Positions 44,523 to 54,979 of a DNA stretch of 64,000 nucleotides are shown one piece after another (within the stretch, counting starts at the first letter, position 1; each line of letters opens with the position of its first letter). The stretch lies in assembly GCA_910589415.1 (NCBI GenBank), contig OU342631.1, positions 992,001 through 1,056,000 of the forward strand. Reading direction: 5' to 3'. This stretch comes from Malachius bipustulatus (taxonomy: Eukaryota; Arthropoda; Insecta; Coleoptera; Melyridae). The translations under genes were made by a program, and so were the position numbers. The notes beneath the pieces are model-generated. The model was not told the DNA's origin and made no database searches. It saw nothing but the letters and a program-made list of their open reading frames with translations.

Positions 44523-47500
44523 CTAACACTGGCTGTCTTGACTCTCAACGAACGGTTTAATATCACTTACGTGAAAATCTCCCAGGATTTTTCCTGACAG
44601 ATCTGAAAGAACAACAACCTTACCAGTACCTTTAATTTTCTTTATCATAGCCGGGACATATTTCGGAGCTAATTTCTTAGAAAACTTATCAACCGCTTTG
44701 GAAAGAACGAAGTTTTTCTTCCACACTTTATCACCTTCTTGATAATTAACCTCTCGCCTACGAAGGTTATACCTCTTAACATTTTTCTCAAAAGACTTTC
44801 TAATTTTCTCCTGGATTTGGGGATAAAGTTTAGGAACTTTGCTCACTTCGGACTGCCATTTAAGTCGATTGGAAAAATCGACTGGGTCAAAAGAACTATA
44901 ATCAACATCCTTATAAAAACTACCATTCACTGGTGTATACCGTCCAAAAACCAAAAAAGAGGGTGAGTACCCTGTGGACTCATGTACCGAGGTATTAATT
45001 GCCTGAGCAATTTCAAAAATATGTTCGTCCCACGTTCGGTGATCGTCATCTTTAATATATGACGCTATAGCACTACCCAAAACTTTATTCACCCTTTCGG
45101 TTGGATTAACCTGGGGGTGGTAACTGGGATTATACCAAATCTTAGGAATCTGGTACTTCTTCATTAATTCTTTGAATTCTCTAGACCTGAACTGACTACC
45201 ATTATCACAACACACGACCTCTGGAGTTCCATAAACCAAAAAGATTTCTCTCTCCAAAATTTTCACGACCTTGGCTGAAGTAGCCTTAGGAAGGGGTTTT
45301 ACTATAACAAATCGGGTGAAAGAATCAGTAATAACTAACAATTGGGTATTTCCTGATTTAGATCTTGGGAAAGGTCCCATAAAATCTAAAGAAATAGACT
45401 GAAACGGAAAGTCAACTTTACGCTGATTTCCTCCTAAACCAGCTGGAGATTGATTTGTGGATTTGTGGGCACCACAAGTCTCACATGATCTAACATAACG
45501 TCTCACTGACTCCTTTACTCCTGGCCAATAATAATTTTCCAAAATTCTTGCCAACGTCTTTGAAATACCTAAATGAGCTGAAGTCGGATGATCATGACAC
45601 TCAACAAAAACCTCTTTCCTATTCTCAGTTGGAACTACTATTTTCCAGTCTGAAAAATTGGACTGGATGTCGTGTTTTGGCCTAATATGTTTATACAAAA
45701 TATTATCCTTAACGTCAAAATCTGGAAACTTTGCTGGGTTACAGCGGACTTTATTAATCATCTCAACATACCAGGTGTCTGGCGTAAAAGATTTAACATT
45801 AATCAAAGAAATATGTCTGGACAGAAAATCAGCCATTACCAAATTCTTACCGGGACGATGGACAACCTTGAACTTAAATCCACTCAACCTGACTGTCCAC
45901 CTAGCAATTCTGCCGACTGGATCTTTAATTTTATACAGCCATTGTAGGCTGGCATGGTCAGTAACAACTGTAAACTCTGTGCCCTCGACATAACACCTAA
46001 ATTTTTCAATACCAAAAATAACTCCAAGACACTCCTTCTCTGTAACCGTGTAATTTTTCTTCTCAGTCTTGAGAAGCTTTCTAGAAGCATAAGCTATAGG
46101 GTGCTCAAAATCATCCTTAACTTGATATAAAATGGCCCCCACCCCTACGTCACTTGCATCCGTCTGAATGAAGAAAGGTAGGTTGGGATCCGGTTTGACT
46201 AAAATGGGAGCTGAAACCAACAATTCCTTAAGGTTTTGGAAAGCCTCTTCGGCTTCTTCCGTCCAAATAACTGGAGTGTGTTTCTTACGACCCTTAATAA
46301 GCGATGTAATTGGCTCAGACACGGTGGAAAAATTAGGGATGAACTTTCGATACCATTGGAGGATTCCAATTACTCTCCTAACTTCAGTGGTAGTTTTAGG
46401 TGATGGCATATCAACAATAGCCTGAACTTTTCCTGGATCGGTCCTTAGACCTTTCCTATCTACCACATAACCCAAAAACGATAACGAATCTCTACAGAAC
46501 TTACACTTATCCAGGTTGATCTTCAACCCGGCTTTAGTGAGAATTTCCAACACTTCAGCAAGAAGGGCAATGTGTTCCTCGAATGAATTGGACACACAAA
46601 TAATGTCATCCAAATAGGTAAAAACTCGATCTTCAAACTTGGTACCCCTAAATAGGTGGTCCATTAACCGTTGTTGCGTCTGCGCCGCATTACACAACCC
46701 AAAAGGCATAACCTTAAACTGAAAAAGACCTCGACCATGAACTTGAAACGCCGTTTTGGGCTTGGAGGTTTCCTCCAAGGGAATATTCCAAAACGCCTTT
46801 GTTAAATCAATCGAAGATAGATAAGTAGACCCAGCTACTTTACTCAAAATACTATCTACCAACGGTAGTGGGTAGGAATCCTTAACAGTCAACTCATTAA
46901 TCTTACGACCATCAAAACACATACGGTAGGTACCGTCACTTTTTGGAACCATCAAAACAGGACTTGACCAAGCTGAATTACTTTCCTCTATAACTCCATC
47001 TCTTAACATTGAATCTACTTCCTGATGTAAAAATTTGGTGATAGCAGGAGACAGAGGGTACTGCCTCTGCTTCACGGGTCTAGCTGAACCTGTATCTATG
47101 AAATGTGTAATTTCACTCGTACGACCGGGAGCTTTCGAAGCAAGTAATTCGTACTGCTTTACTACTTTATCCAAAACCAACTGTTGTTCCTCTGACAACT
47201 CCTCAAGATAAGTACCTAAATTTGGAGTCTCTCCTGTAATCTCATTAATGTCGAAAACTTGATTTTTAAAATCGATAGCCAACTCAACCTGCTTGCAAAA
47301 ATCAGAACCTAAAATAACAGCGTGAGATATAGTAGGGATAATTGTAAATTCTAACTCAATCAACCTATCCTCAAAACAAATAGGCAAAACTGCAGTACCT
47401 AGAACTGTTTGTGGCTGTCCATTTGCTACAGTCACTCGCGGTAATTTATCTTTAACTATTCGATTGGGTTCCAACAGTTCCCAAATCGACTCAGTTCCTG

Positions 47501-47753
47501 CACCTAAAATGGAGATATTTGCCCCAGTGTCAACTAGAGCTAGAATCTCAAAACCCTCTAACTCAATAGAGATATACGGCCTATTATCTGCATCTTTACT
47601 CTCAAAAACTGGACTGATCTGCTTAGAAAGGTTCGAGTTCACCTGTCTCGATTCTAACGTCTCTTCGGAATCGCACCTGATTCTGGACCTGGTTGGCGTC
47701 TTCGAAACTCGAGGGAAGTCGCGCCAAAATCTTCTCTCGCCGACTCGTTTTTT
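44523..47753 (-). CDS. pol: gypsy Pol, copy 2
   Basis: Same protein as copy 1 with no residue difference found over the 1,039 codons from 47642, all catalytic residues kept. The frame opens at 47762 and is entered at the heptamer 47747-47753. Confidence 0.96.
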   Translation of the reverse strand, partial: KKRVGERRFWRDFPRVSKTPTRSRIRCDSEETLESRQVNSNLSKQISPVFESKDADNRPYISIELEGFEILALVDTGANISILGAGTESIWELLEPNRIVKDKLPRVTVANGQPQTVLGTAVLPICFEDRLIELEFTIIPTISHAVILGSDFCKQVELAIDFKNQVFDINEITGETPNLGTYLEELSEEQQLVLDKVVKQYELLASKAPGRTSEITHFIDTGSARPVKQRQYPLSPAITKFLHQEVDSMLRDGVIEESNSAWSSPVLMVPKSDGTYRMCFDGRKINELTVKDSYPLPLVDSILSKVAGSTYLSSIDLTKAFWNIPLEETSKPKTAFQVHGRGLFQFKVMPFGLCNAAQTQQRLMDHLFRGTKFEDRVFTYLDDIICVSNSFEEHIALLAEVLEILTKAGLKINLDKCKFCRDSLSFLGYVVDRKGLRTDPGKVQAIVDMPSPKTTTEVRRVIGILQWYRKFIPNFSTVSEPITSLIKGRKKHTPVIWTEEAEEAFQNLKELLVSAPILVKPDPNLPFFIQTDASDVGVGAILYQVKDDFEHPIAYASRKLLKTEKKNYTVTEKECLGVIFGIEKFRCYVEGTEFTVVTDHASLQWLYKIKDPVGRIARWTVRLSGFKFKVVHRPGKNLVMADFLSRHISLINVKSFTPDTWYVEMINKVRCNPAKFPDFDVKDNILYKHIRPKHDIQSNFSDWKIVVPTENRKEVFVECHDHPTSAHLGISKTLARILENYYWPGVKESVRRYVRSCETCGAHKSTNQSPAGLGGNQRKVDFPFQSISLDFMGPFPRSKSGNTQLLVITDSFTRFVIVKPLPKATSAKVVKILEREIFLVYGTPEVVCCDNGSQFRSREFKELMKKYQIPKIWYNPSYHPQVNPTERVNKVLGSAIASYIKDDDHRTWDEHIFEIAQAINTSVHESTGYSPSFLVFGRYTPVNGSFYKDVDYSSFDPVDFSNRLKWQSEVSKVPKLYPQIQEKIRKSFEKNVKRYNLRRREVNYQEGDKVWKKNFVLSKAVDKFSKKLAPKYVPAMIKKIKGTGKVVVLSDLSGKILGDFHVSDIKPFVESQDSQC

Positions 47754-49450
47754 GAATCTGCCTTAGAACTTTCTTTACCTAAATTCGACTCCCGAGTTTC
47801 TGGACAATCCACCACCTTCTTAACGTCTTTGGACTCAACTGCTTCCTGGTTATCTTTCCCTGAATGATGACATCGGGGACAAGAAGGCGCTATTGCTCCT
47901 TTCAAACCGCACGAAAAACAAAATTTCTCAAGTGGATGTGGACAAAAATTAAATGAATGACCCGCCTGGTCACAATTCCAACAGGAAAAAGAGCTGACTG
48001 GGGGTCGGTCTGACTTATTCATCGACTGATTTGGAGCATTCGCAAATCTTCGGGGAGGAAAAGGTGGACGAGGGGTCTCTACTTTAACCTTTGGGATTTC
48101 CTTCGCTTCCCTAGCTGTCGTTCCCACAGGTGCTGCTTGGGGTCGACCTACACGGGTTTTACCCTCTACTCCACTCATTATCACCGAATTCTTCGCGATC
48201 TGCCTGCATAGACATTCCAACTGCTCATAGGAAACCAGATCAATCAAACATAACTTCGAATTCAAATCGGGTAGGAGGTTTCTCCTAACTATCTTCAACT
48301 GTTCCGGAATAGAAATTGGATTAAGAAGATGCGAAAACTTCATCCTTAAATTCGCAATAAACGTAACGACATTTTCATTATTCCTTTGCCTAAAGGAGCG
48401 AATCTCCTCTAGGAGTTCTTCATCGTAATTTGGAGGGATGAAAGTATTACCAATTCTTGCCTCCAAGTCTCGCCAAGACCTCAATTGATACTTAATACTT
48501 CGGAACCATGAGAGAGCTGGTTCCTTAAATAAATCGACTGCACTATTAAAAACTGTATCAAGGGGGACTCCCCTAGCTTGACTAAGTTCACGAACTCTTT
48601 CTAAAAATTTTATAACTTCAATTCCCTTTTCTTTACCAGTAAAACATAATCCCCATTTATACACCGGGATGACCTTATCTATAGGCGCCACTAACTGGAT
48701 GGATGGGACTTGAGAATTGAGACTAAACTGTGAGAAAGTGGGTGATGGATTTCTCACTGGGGGTACAAAACTGCTCGAATGTGCCTGATTATCATAGTCA
48801 AAGGGTACCTGATCACAATCTAAAAACGGATTGGTGTTATGGCTTCTTAAGCCTAACCTTCTTAACGATAGATCTTCTGGAAGATTCGAAGGGACTCTCG
48901 AAACCGTGTGGAGATTACCTTCATGAGTAGTTGAAGCATTATGACATGATAACCTATCAAATGCTTGATCTAAAAGAGAGGCCTGCGATCTTTGTGGGAT
49001 TTCTGTTCTCGAACTGACTACCTCACCGACAATTTTTTTCTTAAAATCGTCTCGCAGTCGCAGAGCATCTGCTCTAACCTGATCTCGACTAGCAGTCTGA
49101 ACATCAGATGTGACCTTCATCCTGTCTATTCTTCCTAACAAATGAGCTAACCTCGAAGAAAATCTCCTAGCTACATTAGACTGAGGGGAAATAATTACCT
49201 CATCGTGCAATATTTCAGTCATATCCAAAATAGAATCCAAAACTTGACTCAAATCCTCATTAAAATCAAAAGGAGAGATAGTCACAGTGACTCCTCCATT
49301 TATTCTCAAAAGTTGACTTAATTGTGTACGCCTATAATTTCCGTTCCAATGTGGAACTTCTCCTCTTAATAAAATTTCATACTTAATCTCATCTACCTTG
49401 AGATCAACGACCTCAAAACCGACTGTAGTATTTTCCTCAATGAAATCCAT
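47654..49450 (-). CDS. gag: gypsy Gag, copy 2
   Basis: Same protein as copy 1, including the Ala in place of His in the second zinc knuckle. First ATG at 49450. Identity of both copies means that the knuckle change predates the duplication or is fixed in the family. Confidence 0.94.
   Translation of the reverse strand: MDFIEENTTVGFEVVDLKVDEIKYEILLRGEVPHWNGNYRRTQLSQLLRINGGVTVTISPFDFNEDLSQVLDSILDMTEILHDEVIISPQSNVARRFSSRLAHLLGRIDRMKVTSDVQTASRDQVRADALRLRDDFKKKIVGEVVSSRTEIPQRSQASLLDQAFDRLSCHNASTTHEGNLHTVSRVPSNLPEDLSLRRLGLRSHNTNPFLDCDQVPFDYDNQAHSSSFVPPVRNPSPTFSQFSLNSQVPSIQLVAPIDKVIPVYKWGLCFTGKEKGIEVIKFLERVRELSQARGVPLDTVFNSAVDLFKEPALSWFRSIKYQLRSWRDLEARIGNTFIPPNYDEELLEEIRSFRQRNNENVVTFIANLRMKFSHLLNPISIPEQLKIVRRNLLPDLNSKLCLIDLVSYEQLECLCRQIAKNSVIMSGVEGKTRVGRPQAAPVGTTAREAKEIPKVKVETPRPPFPPRRFANAPNQSMNKSDRPPVSSFSCWNCDQAGHSFNFCPHPLEKFCFSCGLKGAIAPSCPRCHHSGKDNQEAVESKDVKKVVDCPETRESNLGKESSKADSKNESAREDFGATSLEFRRRQPGPESGAIPKRR
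47747..47753 (-). promoter_or_regulatory. A AAA AAC slippery heptamer, copy 2
   Basis: Same phased heptamer and context as at 35957-35963. Confidence 0.8.
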
Positions 49451-50010
49451 TTTCACTATTTATCTCAAAAAAAATTGTTGCCTCAAAACTCTCAAACAAG
49501 ACTTTTCAACCAACTTTACCTGAAACAAAGAAAACGAAAATTGTCGTTCCTTTTCTTAGTTGACTTGACCTGACCTAACAGAATTATCCAAAACCAAAAT
49601 CTCAAAAATCAGATTGTTGCTGATTCTATCTGTAACTCCACCTAAGCTGAAAAATTAAAAAATTATCGAACTCGAAAACCACATCTTCAGGTTTACCACA
49701 CCGTCTGGGCTGGAACCTAAAAAGCTGAAACGTCAAAAAGAAAACAACACGGACTCAAATACCACAGGTCTGAATTCCCTCGAAGTCCTTCGTTGAAAAT
49801 TTCAAACCTTACCTTTTGGTTTTAGTCCATCTGTAAACTTTACGCAACTAAGAAAGGTATTTGTCTTTACTTGTCTAAATTTTGAAAAAGTTTTTTTTTC
49901 TCAAAAATTATTAAAACACCAACACCTCATGTTCATTAATTCTTCTCAAAGTTTGAGAAAGTTTTCGAAAAAAGAATAAGGAGATTGATTTATCCTGGTC
50001 ACGCACCGCT

Positions 50011-52731
50011 TGGAGCCTTCCTCCCCCTCGCTTACTCCCACTCAAAAAGTTGATTAATAAAAAAAATAATTCACTTACCTTAACCCCGAAAAGGAGGTGG
50101 CTATTGACAGATCTCAATGTGACTAGGCAAATTTGTAACATTAGCCACATTGGCCTGTCGAGTAGGACATATCAAATTTCGAATGCCCCACCCAAATATT
50201 CTAAATGTCGAAAGAAAATAAATTTTAAATTTTGAAAAGTGATCGTCTAAAATTTCCAAAGTATCAAACCAAAACCAAACTTCACCAAAAGGTTCGTTGT
50301 GATTATCCAGCCCGGGACAGATAAATGTGGCCTTCCTCTGGAAAATCCAGCATTCACCGAACCAGACTGGACCCGTAGTAACTCCTAACAATTTTAAAAA
50401 CAATAACCAAAAATTAATAAACCTCACCAAAATATACCAGGATATATCGCCTTATTCTTGATGTTACTCTACTGATTGAATAAATTATTTAAAAGAACAT
50501 GAGGAGGGTTGATTCTCAAAACTCTAAAATTGTTGAATTTTAATACAAAGATTTATTAAAATCAATTTCATCATCAGTACAATAGACTGGCAATCACCAA
50601 TAGATCTTACATATCAACAATCAATTTAATAATTAAAATCAGTAATCCTGACTCAAATATTCAAACATAAATATTACCTTATTACCAATAATATCAAACT
50701 TACTTGACTAAAATTCAAGATAGGTACCTATATCATTTCAATAGTTCAGATAAAAATTTCCAAAGCTCAAATTCTATTAAACAATTTCTAAACTATAACA
50801 CATAGGTATGATTCTGAATAGAACTTGGAGTTAGATCAGAGATTATTTATCAAAAATTTAAATTTATCTTAAGCAAAAGTTTCAATATAAAAATCGGTAT
50901 CTACCTACAAAATCTAAAATTCAAAATGTAATTTAGAAAATGATCATCTCTAACTCGAAATCCTAAACACATACGATAAATTTAATAAATTATTTTTACA
51001 CATAACCATTACATTAGTCACTTGTTGACCACAATAAAAGTTCATAACATATTATCAAAAATCAAATTCACTTAGAAAGTCATAGGTGATGAAATCAATT
51101 AAACACTGTACTTGAATTTATTTAATTTTCTTGATTATCGGAAAATAGTAAAAGTTTATTCACTCATAAAGACATACCTTGTTCTTCAAAACTCCATCTC
51201 AAAAAACTGACGAACTAAGGTTCCTCTAACCTAAGCGCGATGATCAAAGACTAGACCGGCATGGTTGCTGGAACTGCCTTTGCACTGGTGTTAGCACCCC
51301 TTGGTGGATGCTCTAGGTGCCGGATGAGCTGGACTGCTCTCCCTGCTACCTTGTGATGACCAAATATCAACGTACTAGGACCTCTGCCTGATGAAACCTT
51401 CCATGTCTACAAACTAAACTCCACCACTCTTCTTTATTTCTCCAAGCTTCTTCAAATATCACCCTTCACACAGGTTAGTATACCTACCTAGGTAGGTACC
51501 TACCTAAGCCTCCACATGATCGAATCTTTATGTAAACTTTCGTATAAATTAGAAAATTGAAAGTTGGAACTCAAAACTCAGAAACTAGAAGTTCGAAATT
51601 AAAATTCAGGAATCAAAAGTTAAAACTTAGAAATTCAAAGATCGAAATCAAAAACTGGAAATCGGAAATTAGTAGTTAAAAATCAAAACTGGAAGTCGGG
51701 ACCTATCATTCTAGAACTTGAAGCTCAAAAGTAAATCAAAACTAAAGTTCAAAACTACGTTCAAAACTACGTCCAAACCCACGTCCCAAAACTACGTCCA
51801 AGACTACGTCCAAGACTACGTCTAAACCCACGTCCCTTGTCTGTAAAGACAAGAAAGCGAACATTAGTTATGATGACCAAAATTAAATTCAAAAGATTAC
51901 TCACGTAAGACTGCATCTTTCACGGAAACAACTTCACCATAATAACGTCTCACACAAGGGACTAATACTAATTTACGAACTTGTAGACAAGCTACATGAC
52001 CTGTCGAATTTAGACCGGAAAATGAACCTGAAGCGTCCTTTACCTCCCTTTATAATTTTTTGGGGATGACGCTATCGCATGCGCCTTAACCACTGTCCAA
52101 CCGAACTTGGTGACCCACTTTCACTCCAAATATCATCATCGACAGTATGCAACACTTAAAACTCGCACGCGACATTGACGGATCGATTCTCATATACTCT
52201 AGTACACCATCGGCAGTACGATCAACCTCTCCCGTTCTCCCTATATCCAAACTTAAATTTCACAATCGTGAATCCGCTTATACTCGAGGCTTGTCGTGTC
52301 CCAGAACAAAACGCAAGTTTTTTTTTATATGTTTCCTCAACTATCGTTTCATGTTTTTTTAACCCACACCCAAAGAAATAATCTTTTAGGTTTTATCTGG
52401 ATAACTAATCGGAAATCTTGAGTAGCAAGATGAGAGTGGTCTCATTAGACGCGGAAAATTAATTCGCATAAGATGATATACTTTTCAAACTCTGAAAACC
52501 CAGAACCGGGACAGAAAATTGACCAGACATGTTTTCTACGTCTTACTCAAATAACAAAAGCAAGGATTTCTTAATAGCTGTCAGGTGTTCGTTCGTGATC
52601 TTTGCCTAATACAGCCTCCTACATCAGCGAAAATGTACAGTCAATCATAACTCTTCTGAACTTTATAAAAATATTCCAAATCAAGAATTAAAATTTTGAA
52701 AAAGAAAACGTAGCGTGCAAGGCACGCTGCA
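50011..52731 (-). repeat. gypsy LTR 3 (outer 5' LTR)
   Basis: Third copy of the 2,721-bp LTR; in element orientation this is the 5' LTR that would drive transcription. Ends at ...GCTGCA and is followed by the target duplication TTAT (52732-52735). Confidence 0.93.
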
Positions 52732-52740
52732 TTATTTACA

Positions 52741-53195
52741 TATACTGTGGGTCTAAGATAGGGACGGGATAACATTGAGATTTTGGAAATGGTAGGAGTT
52801 ACAGCTTTGTTTAAATTGTGAAAAAGTGAAAAACCCTTTACGTTAAGTTTTTAAAAGTTCAGGCTCATAAGAAATCTCGTGGCATCTTACACCATTAGAT
52901 GGAGCAGGGACATTATATGTGGAGCACATAACTGGCCGGTAAAAGTACCTTTTACCAATTTTGATTTTATTTTTAACGAAATTCGTTTTTATTTTCCTGG
53001 CTCTATTTTAATAGATATCGAAAAAAATAACACTATAAATTGTACTATTGTACTATTGTACTATTTCATTGTCACTTTTTGAGCTAGTGTTAAATGTCTA
53101 ACTGTTTGCCAATTTAAGCAAAAACTATAACTCCTACCGTTTCCAATATCCCGATGTTATCCCATCCTTAGCTTGCATACTCCATTTACAGTGCA
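52741..53195. mobile_element. foldback MITE abutting the gypsy array
   Basis: Inverted arms about 52752-52810 (GGGATAACATTGAGATTTTG, GGTAGGAGTTACAG) and 53118-53172 (complement with several mismatches). The outermost bases (TATACTG/GCATACTCC) pair only loosely. Gypsy inserted within about 10-20 bp of its left end. A short TACTATTG triplicate occurs at 53042-53066. Confidence 0.65.
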
Positions 53196-54128
53196 TTTTT
53201 CAAGTATTACCACAGGAAATTTCATGTTGAAAATGCAACCTGTCAAAAAAACCGGTTATTGTTTAAATTATTTATGAAGGGTCATATACAAAACTTTTTC
53301 ATGGCTCACTAGAGGTGTGTTGGAAAGATACGGGGTGAGTTAAATTACAAAAATATGCACAATTTTACAGCTTTTTATCAAGAATCTGGAACAAAATTTG
53401 GGAGCAAAATAACTGAAGTAATAATTGCTTAATTGTGCTGAAAAATCTGAAATATTTATTAAAGTATGAGTGGATATTAAGTTATTTAAAACACGCGCGA
53501 GTTTTCGATCACGACGGCGAATCCGGACTGCTCGAAATAGAGCTGGTGCCTTTAAGACCCGATATCCGCACGAATACTTTACGATAGTTTTTATTATTGG
53601 TACATTTTGAGATCATAAATTCATTAATAATTTTATTTGACGTAACAGTGTGTCAACCTTAAAAAAGTACGTGTGTGTTTGAATATTGGATTTAAATTCG
53701 CTAAGGCGTTTTTTAACTAAGCATTATACGTTACCAATAATAAAAATATTGTAAAAAACATAACGCGAACATTATGACGTAATATTGAAGTTAATCTGTG
53801 AAATTTTTTTTGGGACGAGGGAATAAAAGTAGAATAATTTTTTTTTTTTCGGACGTGATAGATTTATGGTTTCCTTGATTTTTTTATTCCGAATGACATG
53901 AAAGACAGGATATTTATGGGGGCCTTAGGATTATATTCGGATTTTAAAAGTTTTGAAACTTCAAATGGATAACTCGTAATAACGATTTAGATATGTGAAT
54001 CTACAAAAAATAATTCATGTATGTTAAATAATTGAAAAATATGGATAACATTAGAAAAAGAATGTTCGCAGGTTCAATGGCTCTTGGTGGCAAGCGTGAG
54101 TATTATGGCTTTATGCCAAAGGCTAAGG
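53196..54128. other. AT-rich DNA; copy of a dispersed repeat
   Basis: 53868-54030 resembles 25265-25460. A 40-codon plus-strand frame ending 54160 (MFAGSMALGGKREYYGFMPK...) reads into the next MITE; too short to call. Confidence 0.3.
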
Positions 54129-54407
54129 CGGTACATAACTCAGCCCCTATTGTAAAGTAAATAAAGCACACAATCCCCTAGAAGTGGAGATTTTTTTTAA
54201 TGACCACTTGTTTCCTTTTTCTACATTCTAAAGAATGTTCGTCGTCGTACCGCTGGTATTTTTATTACTTCCCGTCCACGTCACGTAGACTGGAGCGCAT
54301 CTCGTACGATATGATTTCATAGAAGTGGCCATTTCTTAAAAAAAAGCTCCACTTCTAGGGGATGGTGTGCTTTATTTACTTTAAAATAGGGGCCGAATCC
54401 TGTACCG
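54129..54407. mobile_element. 279-bp MITE
   Basis: CGGTACA (54129-54135), then GCCCCTATTGTAAAGTAAAT, AAGCACAC and CCCCTAGAAGTGGAG, repeat inverted up to TGTACCG (54401-54407). Total arm is about 70 bp with mismatches. No clear target duplication. Confidence 0.8.
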
Positions 54408-54437
54408 TCTCAGACTCCCCCGTGTTGTTGGCGTTGG

Positions 54438-54752
54438 TCAGGCTTCGACGAAGCGTGTCGACGACGACAAGAGACGCTCATTCTCAGACGGTACCAAGGC
54501 TCCGTTTAAGTATTCTGGGGCGTTGATACATGTTGGTGTCTCCAGCAATGCTTGACAGATCGCTTTGTCTCCCCCGGAACTGTCTCCTCCGGAACTATGG
54601 CTGCTCTGCCGACGTTCCAGGCGTAAGGTATTCCAAACTTTCCTCGCGAACTCCAGGATTTGGGATTTATGACAAAAGTCCTCAAGGACATTTTGCCTCT
54701 TCTTGATCTTCCCCGGGACCAGTGGATTGTGGCAAAATAGTGAAGAATTCAT
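54438..54752 (-). CDS. unrecognised open frame, possible 3' exon or domesticated piece
   Basis: 104 codons with higher GC and balanced codon use than the surroundings: PGKIKKRQNVLEDFCHK, then ILEFARKVWNTLRLERRQ, a Ser/Gly patch (SSHSSGGDSSGGD) and a short tail ending FVEA. It matches no family I know. The upstream side (about 54750) lacks a clear acceptor, and it lies between two MITEs, so it could equally be transposon-derived. Confidence 0.25.
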   Translation of the reverse strand: MNSSLFCHNPLVPGKIKKRQNVLEDFCHKSQILEFARKVWNTLRLERRQSSHSSGGDSSGGDKAICQALLETPTCINAPEYLNGALVPSENERLLSSSTRFVEA

Positions 54753-54979
54753 TCAAGTAACTTGGTCTGAGGTGACTTAGAGATGATTTTTTTTTTTCAT
54801 AAGACAAGTATTCAACGCCAACCCGTGACGTTGTGCTTGTGACAGGCGTCGCTTGTATGTATTCGTCTTATAAACATGGCGGTACTAGGCGGTAACTGTT
54901 GCTTAACCTTTCTCTAGCACCTACCATTTTCCTACGCCTAACTGAAGTCTCCCACCATCGATCCCTGGTTTCGGCATCA

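Larger units (their letters stand above)
26431..52731 (-). mobile_element. tandem Ty3/gypsy retrotransposon: three LTRs, two internal regions
   Basis: The sequence 26431-38220 recurs as 38221-50010 at an exact offset of 11,790 bp, followed by a third terminal copy 50011-52731. LTRs are 2,721 bp and run TG...CA in both readings; internal regions are 9,069 bp. TTAT at 26427-26430 and 52732-52735 is a 4-bp target duplication flanking the whole array, while no such duplication surrounds the middle LTR. Thus one insertion was later expanded, by unequal LTR recombination or by insertion of a concatemer. The copies look identical, including every short frame. An assembly artefact must be excluded. 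Confidence 0.93.
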
